Shown piece after piece: positions 23,435 through 30,087 of a stretch of 33,362 bases of DNA. Source of the stretch: Acidobacteriota bacterium (GTDB lineage: Bacteria; Acidobacteriota; Terriglobia; 2-12-FULL-54-10); assembly GCA_016191085.1 (NCBI GenBank), contig JACPPJ010000061.1, forward strand, positions 1 through 33,362, written 5' to 3'. Within the stretch, counting starts at the first letter, position 1. The number at the start of each line of letters is the position of its first letter. The position numbers and the translations under genes were made by a program. The notes below the pieces were generated by a model. It made no database searches and had not been told where the DNA came from. It saw only the letters and a program-made list of their open reading frames with translations.

Positions 23435-24940
23435 ATGTTCTGGAAATTCCTTCGCGAATCGTTGTGGCGCCCCGGCAGCCGTCATCATGCGCTGTGGGCG
23501 GTGCTGGCCGTCGCCTTGGGAACTACTATCGCGGCCGCAATGCTGGGCGTTTCTCTCGATATCGGCGATAAGGTGGGAAGGGAACTACGATCGCTTGGCG
23601 CGAACATTGTCATCACTCCCACGGCCGATTCACTGCCGGTCGAGATCGGCGGGATCGATTACCGACCAGTGTCGCAAGGTGAATACATCGCTGAATCGTC
23701 GTTGCCCAAGCTGAAGGAAATTTTCTGGCGGCATAATATTACAGCCTTTGCGCCATTTCTCTACGTCCCGGTTCACGTCAACGCAACTCCTTCCAAAACG
23801 GTAATCCCTCAGCCTCGGGCGGAGCGTAAGGGCACGGTTTCAACCGTGCCGAAGAGGCCCGCGAATGTGGCGGCTTCAGCCGCTGAGGTGGCTGCCCCTC
23901 AGGCGCTAAAGCGCCAGGTCGGGGGCGTCAATACCGGCATGGCTGAAGCCATGCCCTTACCATTGACTCCGCCCCAGACACAGGGATTACCAGCCACGCT
24001 GGTGGGCACCTGGTTCCATCACGCATTCGACACCTCGAACGGCGAGCGTCACGAAACAGGCATTCGCGTTCTGAACCCCACATGGAAAGTCGAAGGCGAA
24101 TGGATTGACGATTCCGCCTCCGCTGAAAGGGCGAATACATGCTTGCTCGGACGGTCTTTGGCGGCCGCCGTGCGCGCGGCGCCCGGAACCATCCTGACGG
24201 TCGAAGTGGATGGCGAGGCGGGATCAACTCAGCAGCCGTTTTCTTGCACAGTAAGAGGCATCCTAACCACTGGGGGCGCGGAAGATAACCAGATACTCAC
24301 ATCGCTGGCGCTGGCGCAATCCGCCGCCGGACTACAAGGCAAAGCACGCAAGGTTCAGATCAGCGCATTAGTTAAGCCCGAAGACCAAACATCGCGCCGC
24401 GATCCCAAGAGCATGTCGCCAACCGAATTTGAGCTCTGGTACTGCTCCCCCTATATCTCATCCATCCTGCACCAGATCGGCGAGGTGCTGCCGGGAACGA
24501 CGGCTCGCCAGATTCAGCCCGTTGCCGAAACCGAAGGCAAGGTCCTCAGCAAGTTGACGTTTCTCATGGGGACGCTGGCGATCATGGCGCTTGTGGCCGC
24601 GGCCTTGAGCATCTCCAGCATCGCGAGCTTGCGGGTGCTGAAGCGACGGCAGGAGATCAGCTTAATGAAGGCCATTGGAGCGCAGGACCGCCTGATCGCG
24701 TCTCTGTTTTTGGCTGAGGCCGCACTGCAAGGAATTGTGGGCGGACTTATTGGATTCGGCGGCGGGCTGGCGCTGGCCAGCGTTTTAGAGCGCGTGGTGT
24801 TCAACGCCGACCTAACCGTAAACTGGATGGTATTGCCCGTCACGCTGCTCGTCGCGTTGCTCGTCAGCTTTGTGGGTACTTGGGGACCGTTGAAGCTGGC
24901 CATGAATTATCAACCGGCATCGGTGTTGCGAGGGGAATGA
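23435..24940 (+). CDS. FtsX/MacB-type ABC permease 1 of the iron system, with an in-frame palindromic insert
   Basis: 501-residue membrane protein. TM1 is at about residues 20-42 (ALWAVLAVALGTTIAAAML). A large extracytoplasmic domain with LGANIVITPTADSLPVEIGG follows, then three helices near the C-terminus (about 365-392, 420-445 and 455-478) around the FtsX-type coupling region SLRVLKRRQEISLMKAIGA. The end, LAMNYQPASVLRGE, is typical of MacB/LolC-like permeases. It should pair with the second permease and the ABC ATPase downstream. Residues about 131-175 are out of character (Ala/Val/Pro-rich) and are encoded by a 135-bp element of four hairpins, in frame, within the extracytoplasmic domain. 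The ATG at 23435 follows the FTR1 stop by one base; the stop overlaps the next start as ATGA. Confidence 0.88.
   Translation: MFWKFLRESLWRPGSRHHALWAVLAVALGTTIAAAMLGVSLDIGDKVGRELRSLGANIVITPTADSLPVEIGGIDYRPVSQGEYIAESSLPKLKEIFWRHNITAFAPFLYVPVHVNATPSKTVIPQPRAERKGTVSTVPKRPANVAASAAEVAAPQALKRQVGGVNTGMAEAMPLPLTPPQTQGLPATLVGTWFHHAFDTSNGERHETGIRVLNPTWKVEGEWIDDSASAERANTCLLGRSLAAAVRAAPGTILTVEVDGEAGSTQQPFSCTVRGILTTGGAEDNQILTSLALAQSAAGLQGKARKVQISALVKPEDQTSRRDPKSMSPTEFELWYCSPYISSILHQIGEVLPGTTARQIQPVAETEGKVLSKLTFLMGTLAIMALVAAALSISSIASLRVLKRRQEISLMKAIGAQDRLIASLFLAEAALQGIVGGLIGFGGGLALASVLERVVFNADLTVNWMVLPVTLLVALLVSFVGTWGPLKLAMNYQPASVLRGE
23826..23960. repeat. 135-bp in-frame palindromic element (four hairpins with terminal inverted repeats)
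   Basis: The ends are an exact 9-bp inverted repeat: GTAAGGGCA (23826-23834) and TGCCCTTAC (23952-23960). Between them stand four perfect hairpins with 2-nt loops: 23831-23850 (9-bp stem, loop TC), 23870-23883 (6 bp, TC), 23902-23915 (6 bp, AA) and 23936-23955 (9 bp, GA). A further CTGAGG/CCTCAG pair (23883-23888, 23897-23902) links the second and third. Outside, GGGCGGAG (23817-23824) and CTCCGCCC (23967-23974) extend the symmetry. The length of 45 codons has no stop in the permease frame. The form recalls REP/MITE-like dispersed palindromes of acidobacterial genomes. Confidence 0.85.
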
Positions 24941-26085
24941 TGAACCGCTGGCGCATGCTGGCCCGAATTATCTCGAAGGCCTTCTGGTTTCATCCTGGAC
25001 GGCTATCGGCATCGCTCGCCGCGTTGACGGTTGGCGCGACGCTCTCCAGCGCGTTCCTCAGTCTTTACTTCGTGCTCCCCGCAAAGATAGCCGGTGAATT
25101 TCGGACGCTCGGGCCAAACCTGGTCATTGCGCCGCGTCAGAACAATCAGAACGACCAGACAATCTCTGAAGAGGTGTACCGCCGTTTAGCTTCGGAAGCG
25201 GCGGCGGTGCCGTGGTTGTACGCCATCGGTACAGCCGCCGGTGAGAACACGGTTCTAGCGGGCACCGAGATGGAGTTGCTGCCATCGCAAAACCCCGGAT
25301 GGAGAATCGACACCGGGACGGCGGATCAAAACCTGGCGAGCATTTTGGGGGAGTCACGCGCGCAAGAATTTTTGCTGGCTGGCCAAAAAGCTGCCGAGCA
25401 CTTCGGGTGGACTCCCGGACAGCAGGTGGAAGTAGCGTACGGCGATTCCAAGATCAGCTTGCCTTTGCGAGCCGTGGTATCGAGCGGTGGAAGCGAGGAC
25501 TCGCAGGTGATCCTTCCGCTCGCCAAGCTTCAGACGTTGACCGGGCTAACGGGGCGGATCAGCGTCATACAGACACGGGTGCCTGGCTCTGCCGAGCAGA
25601 TTGAGTCTCGCCGGAACGAAATCGCTGCGCTGGTTCCCGAAGCTGATGTTCGGCCGCTGCGTCAAGTCGTGGAATCGGAAACGCAGGTGGTGATGAAAGT
25701 GCGCGCGCTGATGTATGGTCTGACGGCTGTAGTGCTGGGAATCGTGGTCCTGAGCGTCATGACCACCTTCAGCGGCCTGGTGCTCGACCGCCAAAAAGAA
25801 ATCGGCGTTATGAAGACGATTGGCGCCAGCGACACCATCGTGTCGTTTATTTTTGTTAGTGAAACAGCCGTCTCCGCGCTTATAGCAGCGGTCCTGGGAC
25901 ACTCGTTCGGATTTGGACTCGCCGAGTGGGCTGCGCACGGCATGTTTAATTCTTCCCTGCCGTGGCGCTGGGATGTACTTGGCAGTGTAGTCGGCATTAC
26001 AGAAATCGTTGCTCTGATAGCTACCACAATTCCTATTCGCCTGGTTCGTAATCTCGAACCGGCTGCGATCCTGAAAGGCAATTGA
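24937..26085 (+). CDS. FtsX/MacB-type ABC permease 2 of the iron system
   Basis: 382-residue membrane protein. TM1 (about residues 18-45, ending SLYFVLPAKIAGEF) is followed by an extracytoplasmic domain starting LGPNLVIAPRQ, which parallels the LGANIVITP of permease 1. Three C-terminal helices surround the coupling sequence VLDRQKEIGVMKTIGASD (about 283-300), and it ends NLEPAAILKGN. The two permeases are clearly homologous in layout and probably form the heterodimeric membrane part of the transporter. The start is ATG 24937, overlapping the previous stop as ATGA with an AGGGGA Shine-Dalgarno; the ATG immediately after it (24940) is equally possible. No insertion element is present, unlike permease 1. 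Confidence 0.92.
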   Translation: MMNRWRMLARIISKAFWFHPGRLSASLAALTVGATLSSAFLSLYFVLPAKIAGEFRTLGPNLVIAPRQNNQNDQTISEEVYRRLASEAAAVPWLYAIGTAAGENTVLAGTEMELLPSQNPGWRIDTGTADQNLASILGESRAQEFLLAGQKAAEHFGWTPGQQVEVAYGDSKISLPLRAVVSSGGSEDSQVILPLAKLQTLTGLTGRISVIQTRVPGSAEQIESRRNEIAALVPEADVRPLRQVVESETQVVMKVRALMYGLTAVVLGIVVLSVMTTFSGLVLDRQKEIGVMKTIGASDTIVSFIFVSETAVSALIAAVLGHSFGFGLAEWAAHGMFNSSLPWRWDVLGSVVGITEIVALIATTIPIRLVRNLEPAAILKGN

Positions 26086-26087
26086 AG

Positions 26088-27245
26088 ATGGTCGTGGAAC
26101 CGAAAATTGCGTGTCATTCCGCCTTGCTGGAGGCTCCGCCGTCAAATGGAAACGGGCATCATTTGGCAGCGCCCGTGGTCGAGGTGGAAAAATTACGCAA
26201 GGAGTATGGCGCCGGCGTGGTTGCTCTGGACGACGTCAACCTAACCGTCAGCGATGGGGAGTGGATCGCCATCATGGGGCCTTCGGGCTCCGGGAAAACA
26301 ACCTTGCTGAATATTCTGGGCGGGCTGGACACCCCGAGTTCCGGGCGCGTGGTGGTGGCAGGCGCGGATCTCAGCCAGCGCAGCAAAAAAGACCTGACGC
26401 GGTTTCGCGCCGAAACTGTCGGGTTCGTGTTCCAGCAGTTCCACCTGATACCGTATCTGACCGCGCTCGAAAACCTGATGATGGCGCAATACTTCCACAG
26501 TATCACCGACGAGCGTGAAGCCATGCAGCTTCTGACGCGCGTCGGCATGGCGCATCGCGCGAAGCATCTCCCGTCGCAGCTTTCAGCAGGTGAGCAGCAA
26601 AGGGTGGCGATCGCGCGCGCGTTGATCAATCAGCCCAAGCTGCTGCTGGCGGACGAGCCCACCGGAAACCTCGACGCGGGTAACGAGGAGAGCGTCATGG
26701 CGCTACTGCGCGAGCTGCACGCCGCCGGTCAGAGCATCATCATGGTGACGCACGATCCAGTGATCGGCCGCATGGCCGACCGTCGCATCGAGCTGGAGCA
26801 CGGCCGCATCGCGCGCTCGACCGTGTTTTCATTTGAAGAGGAGAGGAATTTTGACGAGATACTGGAGCAGATCTGGACGCTGCAGGAGAGCAATCAGGAA
26901 GCCAAGCCTGAGTTGCTCCAGTTCGTAACCGGCGGCAATCTCAAGCTGCTGCCGGTGATGAAGGAGATTGGATTACTTCGCTCCGAGCGTCCGGTGATAA
27001 TGATGACCGACCAAGGCTCGCGGCGCGCTGCCAATGTAATCCGCCGTCATCGCCTTGCAGAGCGCCTCTTCGCCGATACGTTCGCAATGCATGATGATAC
27101 GGAACTCGAATCGAACGCCTGCACGTTCGAGCACATCCTCAGCCCCGAAGTGACCGAGCGCATCTGCACCTTCCTCAACCACCCCGCCGAGTGCCCCCAC
27201 GGCAGCCCCATACCGAAAGGCGAATGCTGCGTAGGCAAACGATAG
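26088..27245 (+). CDS. ABC ATPase (LolD/MacB type) fused to a DtxR/MntR-like metalloregulator domain
   Basis: 385 residues; ordinary LolD-type ATPases have about 230. Residues 30-245 are a complete nucleotide-binding domain: Walker A GPSGSGKT (64-71), Q-loop (116-117), signature LSAGEQQR (165-172), Walker B LLLADEP (185-191) and H-loop His222. Residues about 250-385 align by eye with a whole DtxR/MntR repressor. FDEILEQIWTL corresponds to MntR helix 1. A shortened winged-helix region ends in MMTDQGSRRA. RHRLAERLF, ACTFEHILSPEVTERI and HPAECPHGSPIP are the metal-binding/dimerisation domain. Predicted metal ligands are Glu257, Glu260, His321, Cys345, Glu348 and His349; DtxR His98 is replaced by Glu341. 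The winged helix is about five residues shorter, so DNA binding may be lost. The ATG at 26088 is two bases after the permease stop. Confidence 0.93.
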   Translation: MVVEPKIACHSALLEAPPSNGNGHHLAAPVVEVEKLRKEYGAGVVALDDVNLTVSDGEWIAIMGPSGSGKTTLLNILGGLDTPSSGRVVVAGADLSQRSKKDLTRFRAETVGFVFQQFHLIPYLTALENLMMAQYFHSITDEREAMQLLTRVGMAHRAKHLPSQLSAGEQQRVAIARALINQPKLLLADEPTGNLDAGNEESVMALLRELHAAGQSIIMVTHDPVIGRMADRRIELEHGRIARSTVFSFEEERNFDEILEQIWTLQESNQEAKPELLQFVTGGNLKLLPVMKEIGLLRSERPVIMMTDQGSRRAANVIRRHRLAERLFADTFAMHDDTELESNACTFEHILSPEVTERICTFLNHPAECPHGSPIPKGECCVGKR

Positions 27246-27261
27246 GGTCCATGCCAACAAT

Positions 27262-27516
27262 TTGCTGGTGCAAGGGTGGAGAATCTTTTTCTATTCAAAT
27301 GAGCGAAATGAGCCGATGCACGTCCACGCTCGTAAGGCTGAGTGTGAGTGCAAATTCTGGGTGAACGCCGATCTGTACGCGATCGAAGAGGCATGGTCGT
27401 ACAGTCTTACTCCACGGTTACGGCGTGAAATACGGAAGATTATTTTTGACCATCTCGACTTGATTGCGGAAGAATGGCATAAAGTCATAGAGGGTCATCG
27501 TAATGCAAAAGATTGA
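27262..27516 (+). CDS. DUF4160 domain protein, probably frameshifted near its start
   Basis: About 84 residues from a TTG at 27262 (a GTG at 27268 is an alternative). The sequence GWRIFFYSNERNEPMHVHARKAECECKFWVN and the C-terminal REIRKIIFDHLDLIAEEWHKVIEGH match the DUF4160 family, which usually begins MPTI. An ATG CCA ACA ATT (MPTI) does occur at 27251-27262, but in another frame. So the gene has probably suffered a one-base change between 27262 and 27285, or it now starts at a poor codon. DUF4160 and DUF2442 genes are regular neighbours with the look of a toxin-antitoxin-like pair; I know of no firm biochemical role. The end overlaps the DUF2442 start by 14 bases. Confidence 0.65.
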   Translation: MLVQGWRIFFYSNERNEPMHVHARKAECECKFWVNADLYAIEEAWSYSLTPRLRREIRKIIFDHLDLIAEEWHKVIEGHRNAKD

Positions 27517-27751
27517 AGCGGTTACTGCTACAGCCATAGAGATTACTCGGGATTCGTTGATTCTCGTGCTTGCCGATCGCAGAGTACGCATCCCCTGGGA
27601 ACGGTGCTCAGCTACACTGGCAAGCGCGACAGAACTACAGCGTTCGACCGCCGCACTGTCGCCCGGTGGCTATGGAATTCACTGGCCCCTGCTAGACGAG
27701 GACTTATCAATCAGCGGGCTGATTCGAGACGCTGAAGAACCGTCACCGTAA
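27503..27751 (+). CDS. DUF2442 domain protein
   Basis: 82-residue small protein. The pattern of short strands (AIEITRDSLILVLADRRVRIPWERCSATLASAT) followed by GGYGIHWPLLDEDLSISGLI is the DUF2442 signature; the last block is nearly invariant in the family. The ATG at 27503 overlaps the end of the DUF4160 gene, which indicates coupled expression. Its likely role is as partner of DUF4160, possibly antitoxin-like, but that is from gene pairing only. Its codon use looks like that of the neighbours. Confidence 0.85.
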   Translation: MQKIEAVTATAIEITRDSLILVLADRRVRIPWERCSATLASATELQRSTAALSPGGYGIHWPLLDEDLSISGLIRDAEEPSP

Positions 27752-27813
27752 TGCGGCTAGGCTAGAGTTAGCGTGAGCTAAACGAACGAGCGCGATGTAG
27801 AGTCGCACACGCC

Positions 27814-28047
27814 TTAACTCGACTTTTTCTTCGGGGGCACCTTGGCGCCTTTCTTGCGCGCTTCTGATAATCCGATTGCGATCGCTTGTTTCCTGCCCTT
27901 CACCTTGCCGCCTTTACCGCCGGGACCGGATTTGAGAGTGCCGCTCTTTTCCTTGTGCATCGCACGCTCGACGCCCTTGCCGGCAGCTTTGCTGTACTTG
28001 CGACCGCCCGAGCGACTTTTCGTACTTGCGCTCTTTTTCGCTGGCAT
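27814..28047 (-). CDS. Small basic DUF6496-type protein
   Basis: 77-residue, very Lys-rich protein. After MPAKKSASTKSRSGG comes KYSKAAGKGVERAMHKEKSGTL, then KVKGRKQAIAIGLSEARKKGAKVP. The KQAIAIGLSEAR block with the preceding 'V-x-x-x-MH-x-x-K-x-G-x-L-x-S-G' is the pattern of the small DUF6496 proteins. Function is unknown; the charge suggests nucleic-acid binding. I chose the ATG at 28047 because homology begins there; the longer frame up to 28155 is not family-like. The Shine-Dalgarno is weak (GAGGAC). It is divergent from fbaB, 250 bp away. Confidence 0.8.
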   Translation of the reverse strand: MPAKKSASTKSRSGGRKYSKAAGKGVERAMHKEKSGTLKSGPGGKGGKVKGRKQAIAIGLSEARKKGAKVPPKKKSS

Positions 28048-28297
28048 GTAGTCCTCGCGTCGTGTAGATGTGTTCTGTTTAGGATAGATGCTCGTGATGA
28101 CGATGAATGGGCGCAAGCACAAACCGGATTCGCTATCTGCCGTCTGTCTCCTCAAGCTCTGGACAAACGCCGCGCGCGTTGGCTATCATCAAGTGGCACA
28201 GGAACTTCATACCACTCCGGTGCTGCGGGCCGGAGAGGCACTTTAGAACGCAATCGCAACAGTTCCGCAGATCCAATCCAGACTCACGAGGAAAATC

Positions 28298-29368
28298 ATG
28301 GCAACTATCACGACCAGCACGAAGATCGAACAGTACCTCGGAGATAAGGCCGAATACTATCTTGGTTTCAATACCCCGAAGATTCCTCGGGAGCGTTTGC
28401 ACCTGCCCGGCCCCGATTCAGTGGACCGGCTCTACGGCGCTTCCGACCGCAATCCTCGCGTCCTGGTGAATCTGCAACGCATCATCGGCAACGGGCGGCT
28501 GGCCGGCACGGGTTACGTCTCCATACTGCCAGTAGATCAGGGCATAGAGCATTCCGCTGGCGCGAGCTTCGCCAAAAATCCCGATTACTTTGACCCTGAG
28601 AACATCGTCAAGTTGGCGATCGAGGGCGGCTGCAATGCGGTCGCGTCCACTTTCGGCGTGCTGGGATCCGTGGCGCGGCGATACGCCTACAGGATTCCGT
28701 TCATTGCGAAGATCAACCACAACGAGCTGCTGACGTTTCCGAACAAGTTCGATCAGCTTCTGTTCGGAACAGTTCGCGAGGCCTTCGATATGGGCGCTGC
28801 CGCGGTCGGCGCGACCATTTACTACGGCTCGGACGAGAGCGCACGCCAGATTGTCGAGATCAGCCAAGCCTTCACTTTGGCGCATGAACTCGGTATGGCA
28901 ACGGTCCTATGGTGCTATCTGCGCAACAGCAACTTCAAAAAAGACAAGGACTACCACGTCTCGGCCGACCTCACCGGGCAAGCCAATCACATGGGTGTGA
29001 CCATTCAGGCCGACATCATCAAGCAGAAGCTGCCGGAGAACAACGGCGGCTATAAGGCCATGGGCTCGGGCTACGGCAAGATTGACGACCGCGTCTACAG
29101 CGAACTCACCAGCGAGCACCCCATTGACCTCTGCCGTTATCAGGTGGCGAGTTGCTACATGGGGCGTGTTGGTTTGATCAACAGCGGCGGCGCTTCGGGA
29201 AAGAAGGATATGGAGGACGCCGTCATGACGGCGGTTGTCAACAAGCGCGCCGGCGGCATGGGACTCATCTCCGGGCGCAAAGCCTTCCAGCGCCCAATGA
29301 AGGAAGGCATTGGCCTGCTGAATGCCATTCAGGACGTGTATCTGAGCCCGCTCGTTACCGTGGCGTAG
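28298..29368 (+). CDS. fbaB: Class I fructose-bisphosphate aldolase (FbaB/DhnA type)
   Basis: 356-residue cytosolic aldolase that reversibly splits fructose 1,6-bisphosphate into glyceraldehyde 3-phosphate and dihydroxyacetone phosphate through a Schiff base. It reads almost like E. coli Fba[27 protein letters not shown] (66-91), [26 protein letters not shown] (171-181), [10 protein letters not shown] (222-231), ADIIKQK (238-244; Lys242 is the probable Schiff-base lysine), [17 protein letters not shown] and the terminal [15 protein letters not shown]. The ATG at 28298 follows GAGGAAAATC. It is a single gene; a GAGGGCAT hairpin follows the stop. It serves glycolysis or gluconeogenesis. Confidence 0.96.
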   Translation: MATITTSTKIEQYLGDKAEYYLGFNTPKIPRERLHLPGPDSVDRLYGASDRNPRVLVNLQRIIGNGRLAGTGYVSILPVDQGIEHSAGASFAKNPDYFDPENIVKLAIEGGCNAVASTFGVLGSVARRYAYRIPFIAKINHNELLTFPNKFDQLLFGTVREAFDMGAAAVGATIYYGSDESARQIVEISQAFTLAHELGMATVLWCYLRNSNFKKDKDYHVSADLTGQANHMGVTIQADIIKQKLPENNGGYKAMGSGYGKIDDRVYSELTSEHPIDLCRYQVASCYMGRVGLINSGGASGKKDMEDAVMTAVVNKRAGGMGLISGRKAFQRPMKEGIGLLNAIQDVYLSPLVTVA

Positions 29369-29382
29369 TCACACATCTATCT

Positions 29383-29408
29383 GAGGGCATGGTTCCGGCT
29401 ATGCCCTC
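29383..29408 (+). terminator. Hairpin after fbaB
   Basis: GAGGGCAT (29383-29390) pairs exactly with ATGCCCTC (29401-29408) around a 10-nt loop, starting 14 bases after the aldolase stop. A GC-rich stem in this place suggests transcript termination, although no T-run follows. Confidence 0.5.
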
Positions 29409-29454
29409 GCGCCTCTCGCCAACAGTCTGCCATGCTGCTGCCCCGCGATTCCGA

Positions 29455-29484
29455 TTGACAATCGAATTGCACCCTGTGTATGCT
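29455..29484 (+). promoter_or_regulatory. Promoter of the small exported protein gene
   Basis: TTGACA (29455-29460), an 18-base spacer and TATGCT (29479-29484). The transcript would start around 29491, giving almost no leader before the ATG at 29495, so the mRNA may be leaderless or nearly so. Confidence 0.55.
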
Positions 29485-29494
29485 GCGGAATCCT

Positions 29495-29899
29495 ATGTTG
29501 CGCAAACTGGTGATCTGGCTACTTCTGATTCCGCTGCCGCTGAACGGCCTGTGGGTGACTTGCTACGACACTTCGCCCGAACCGGTGCAGGAATCGCAGA
29601 CTGCCGCGGATGACAATACCAACCTGCTGGAAATGTTCGACAGCGGCGCAGTTGACTCTGATGATCCCGCCACTTGCGTCAAAATCTGTAATCTCAGGTC
29701 GAACGTAAAGGACGGCACGTTCTGCCTGGTCTCCGGCGAATCGAAGAGCTCGTTCAGCATCATAGTGTTTGGCGTGGCAATTCTGCCGCCGTCCGTTGCG
29801 TTGCACTCGCTTCTACCATCAATCCAGCTTGACACCGAATTGCCCGTCCTATATTTGAACCCCTCCGTAGACGGTTCTACTCCACCTCCTCGAGCGTAA
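29495..29899 (+). CDS. Small exported or membrane-anchored protein, function unknown
   Basis: 134-residue protein. The ATG at 29495 opens a signal peptide or anchor (MLRKLVIWLLLIPLPLNGLW). The mature part is acidic (ESQTAADDNTNLLEMFDSGAVDSDDPATC) and has four cysteines that could form two disulfides (after TCYDTSP, in ATCVKICNLRS and FCLVSG). A second hydrophobic segment (SFSIIVFGVAILPPSVAL) follows, and a Pro-rich tail. I recognise no family. It stands between fbaB and the TonB-receptor gene, with its own promoter and almost no leader; no Shine-Dalgarno is visible. It may be specific to this lineage. Confidence 0.6.
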   Translation: MLRKLVIWLLLIPLPLNGLWVTCYDTSPEPVQESQTAADDNTNLLEMFDSGAVDSDDPATCVKICNLRSNVKDGTFCLVSGESKSSFSIIVFGVAILPPSVALHSLLPSIQLDTELPVLYLNPSVDGSTPPPRA

Positions 29900-30087
29900 T
29901 CCCCTAAGTCACATCCGGAAATACGGAACAAGAGAATGACCGCGCTACGTGCGACCTCCTCGCCGGCTGCGAATTGCTGCGGTTGATTCTGACTTCCGGC
30001 TTCTGACTGTTACTTCAAGTGACGTGCGGCTCAGCCGCATGAACGAACCATTACGCGAGAAAGAATCCAAACAGAAAGGGCAAAACA

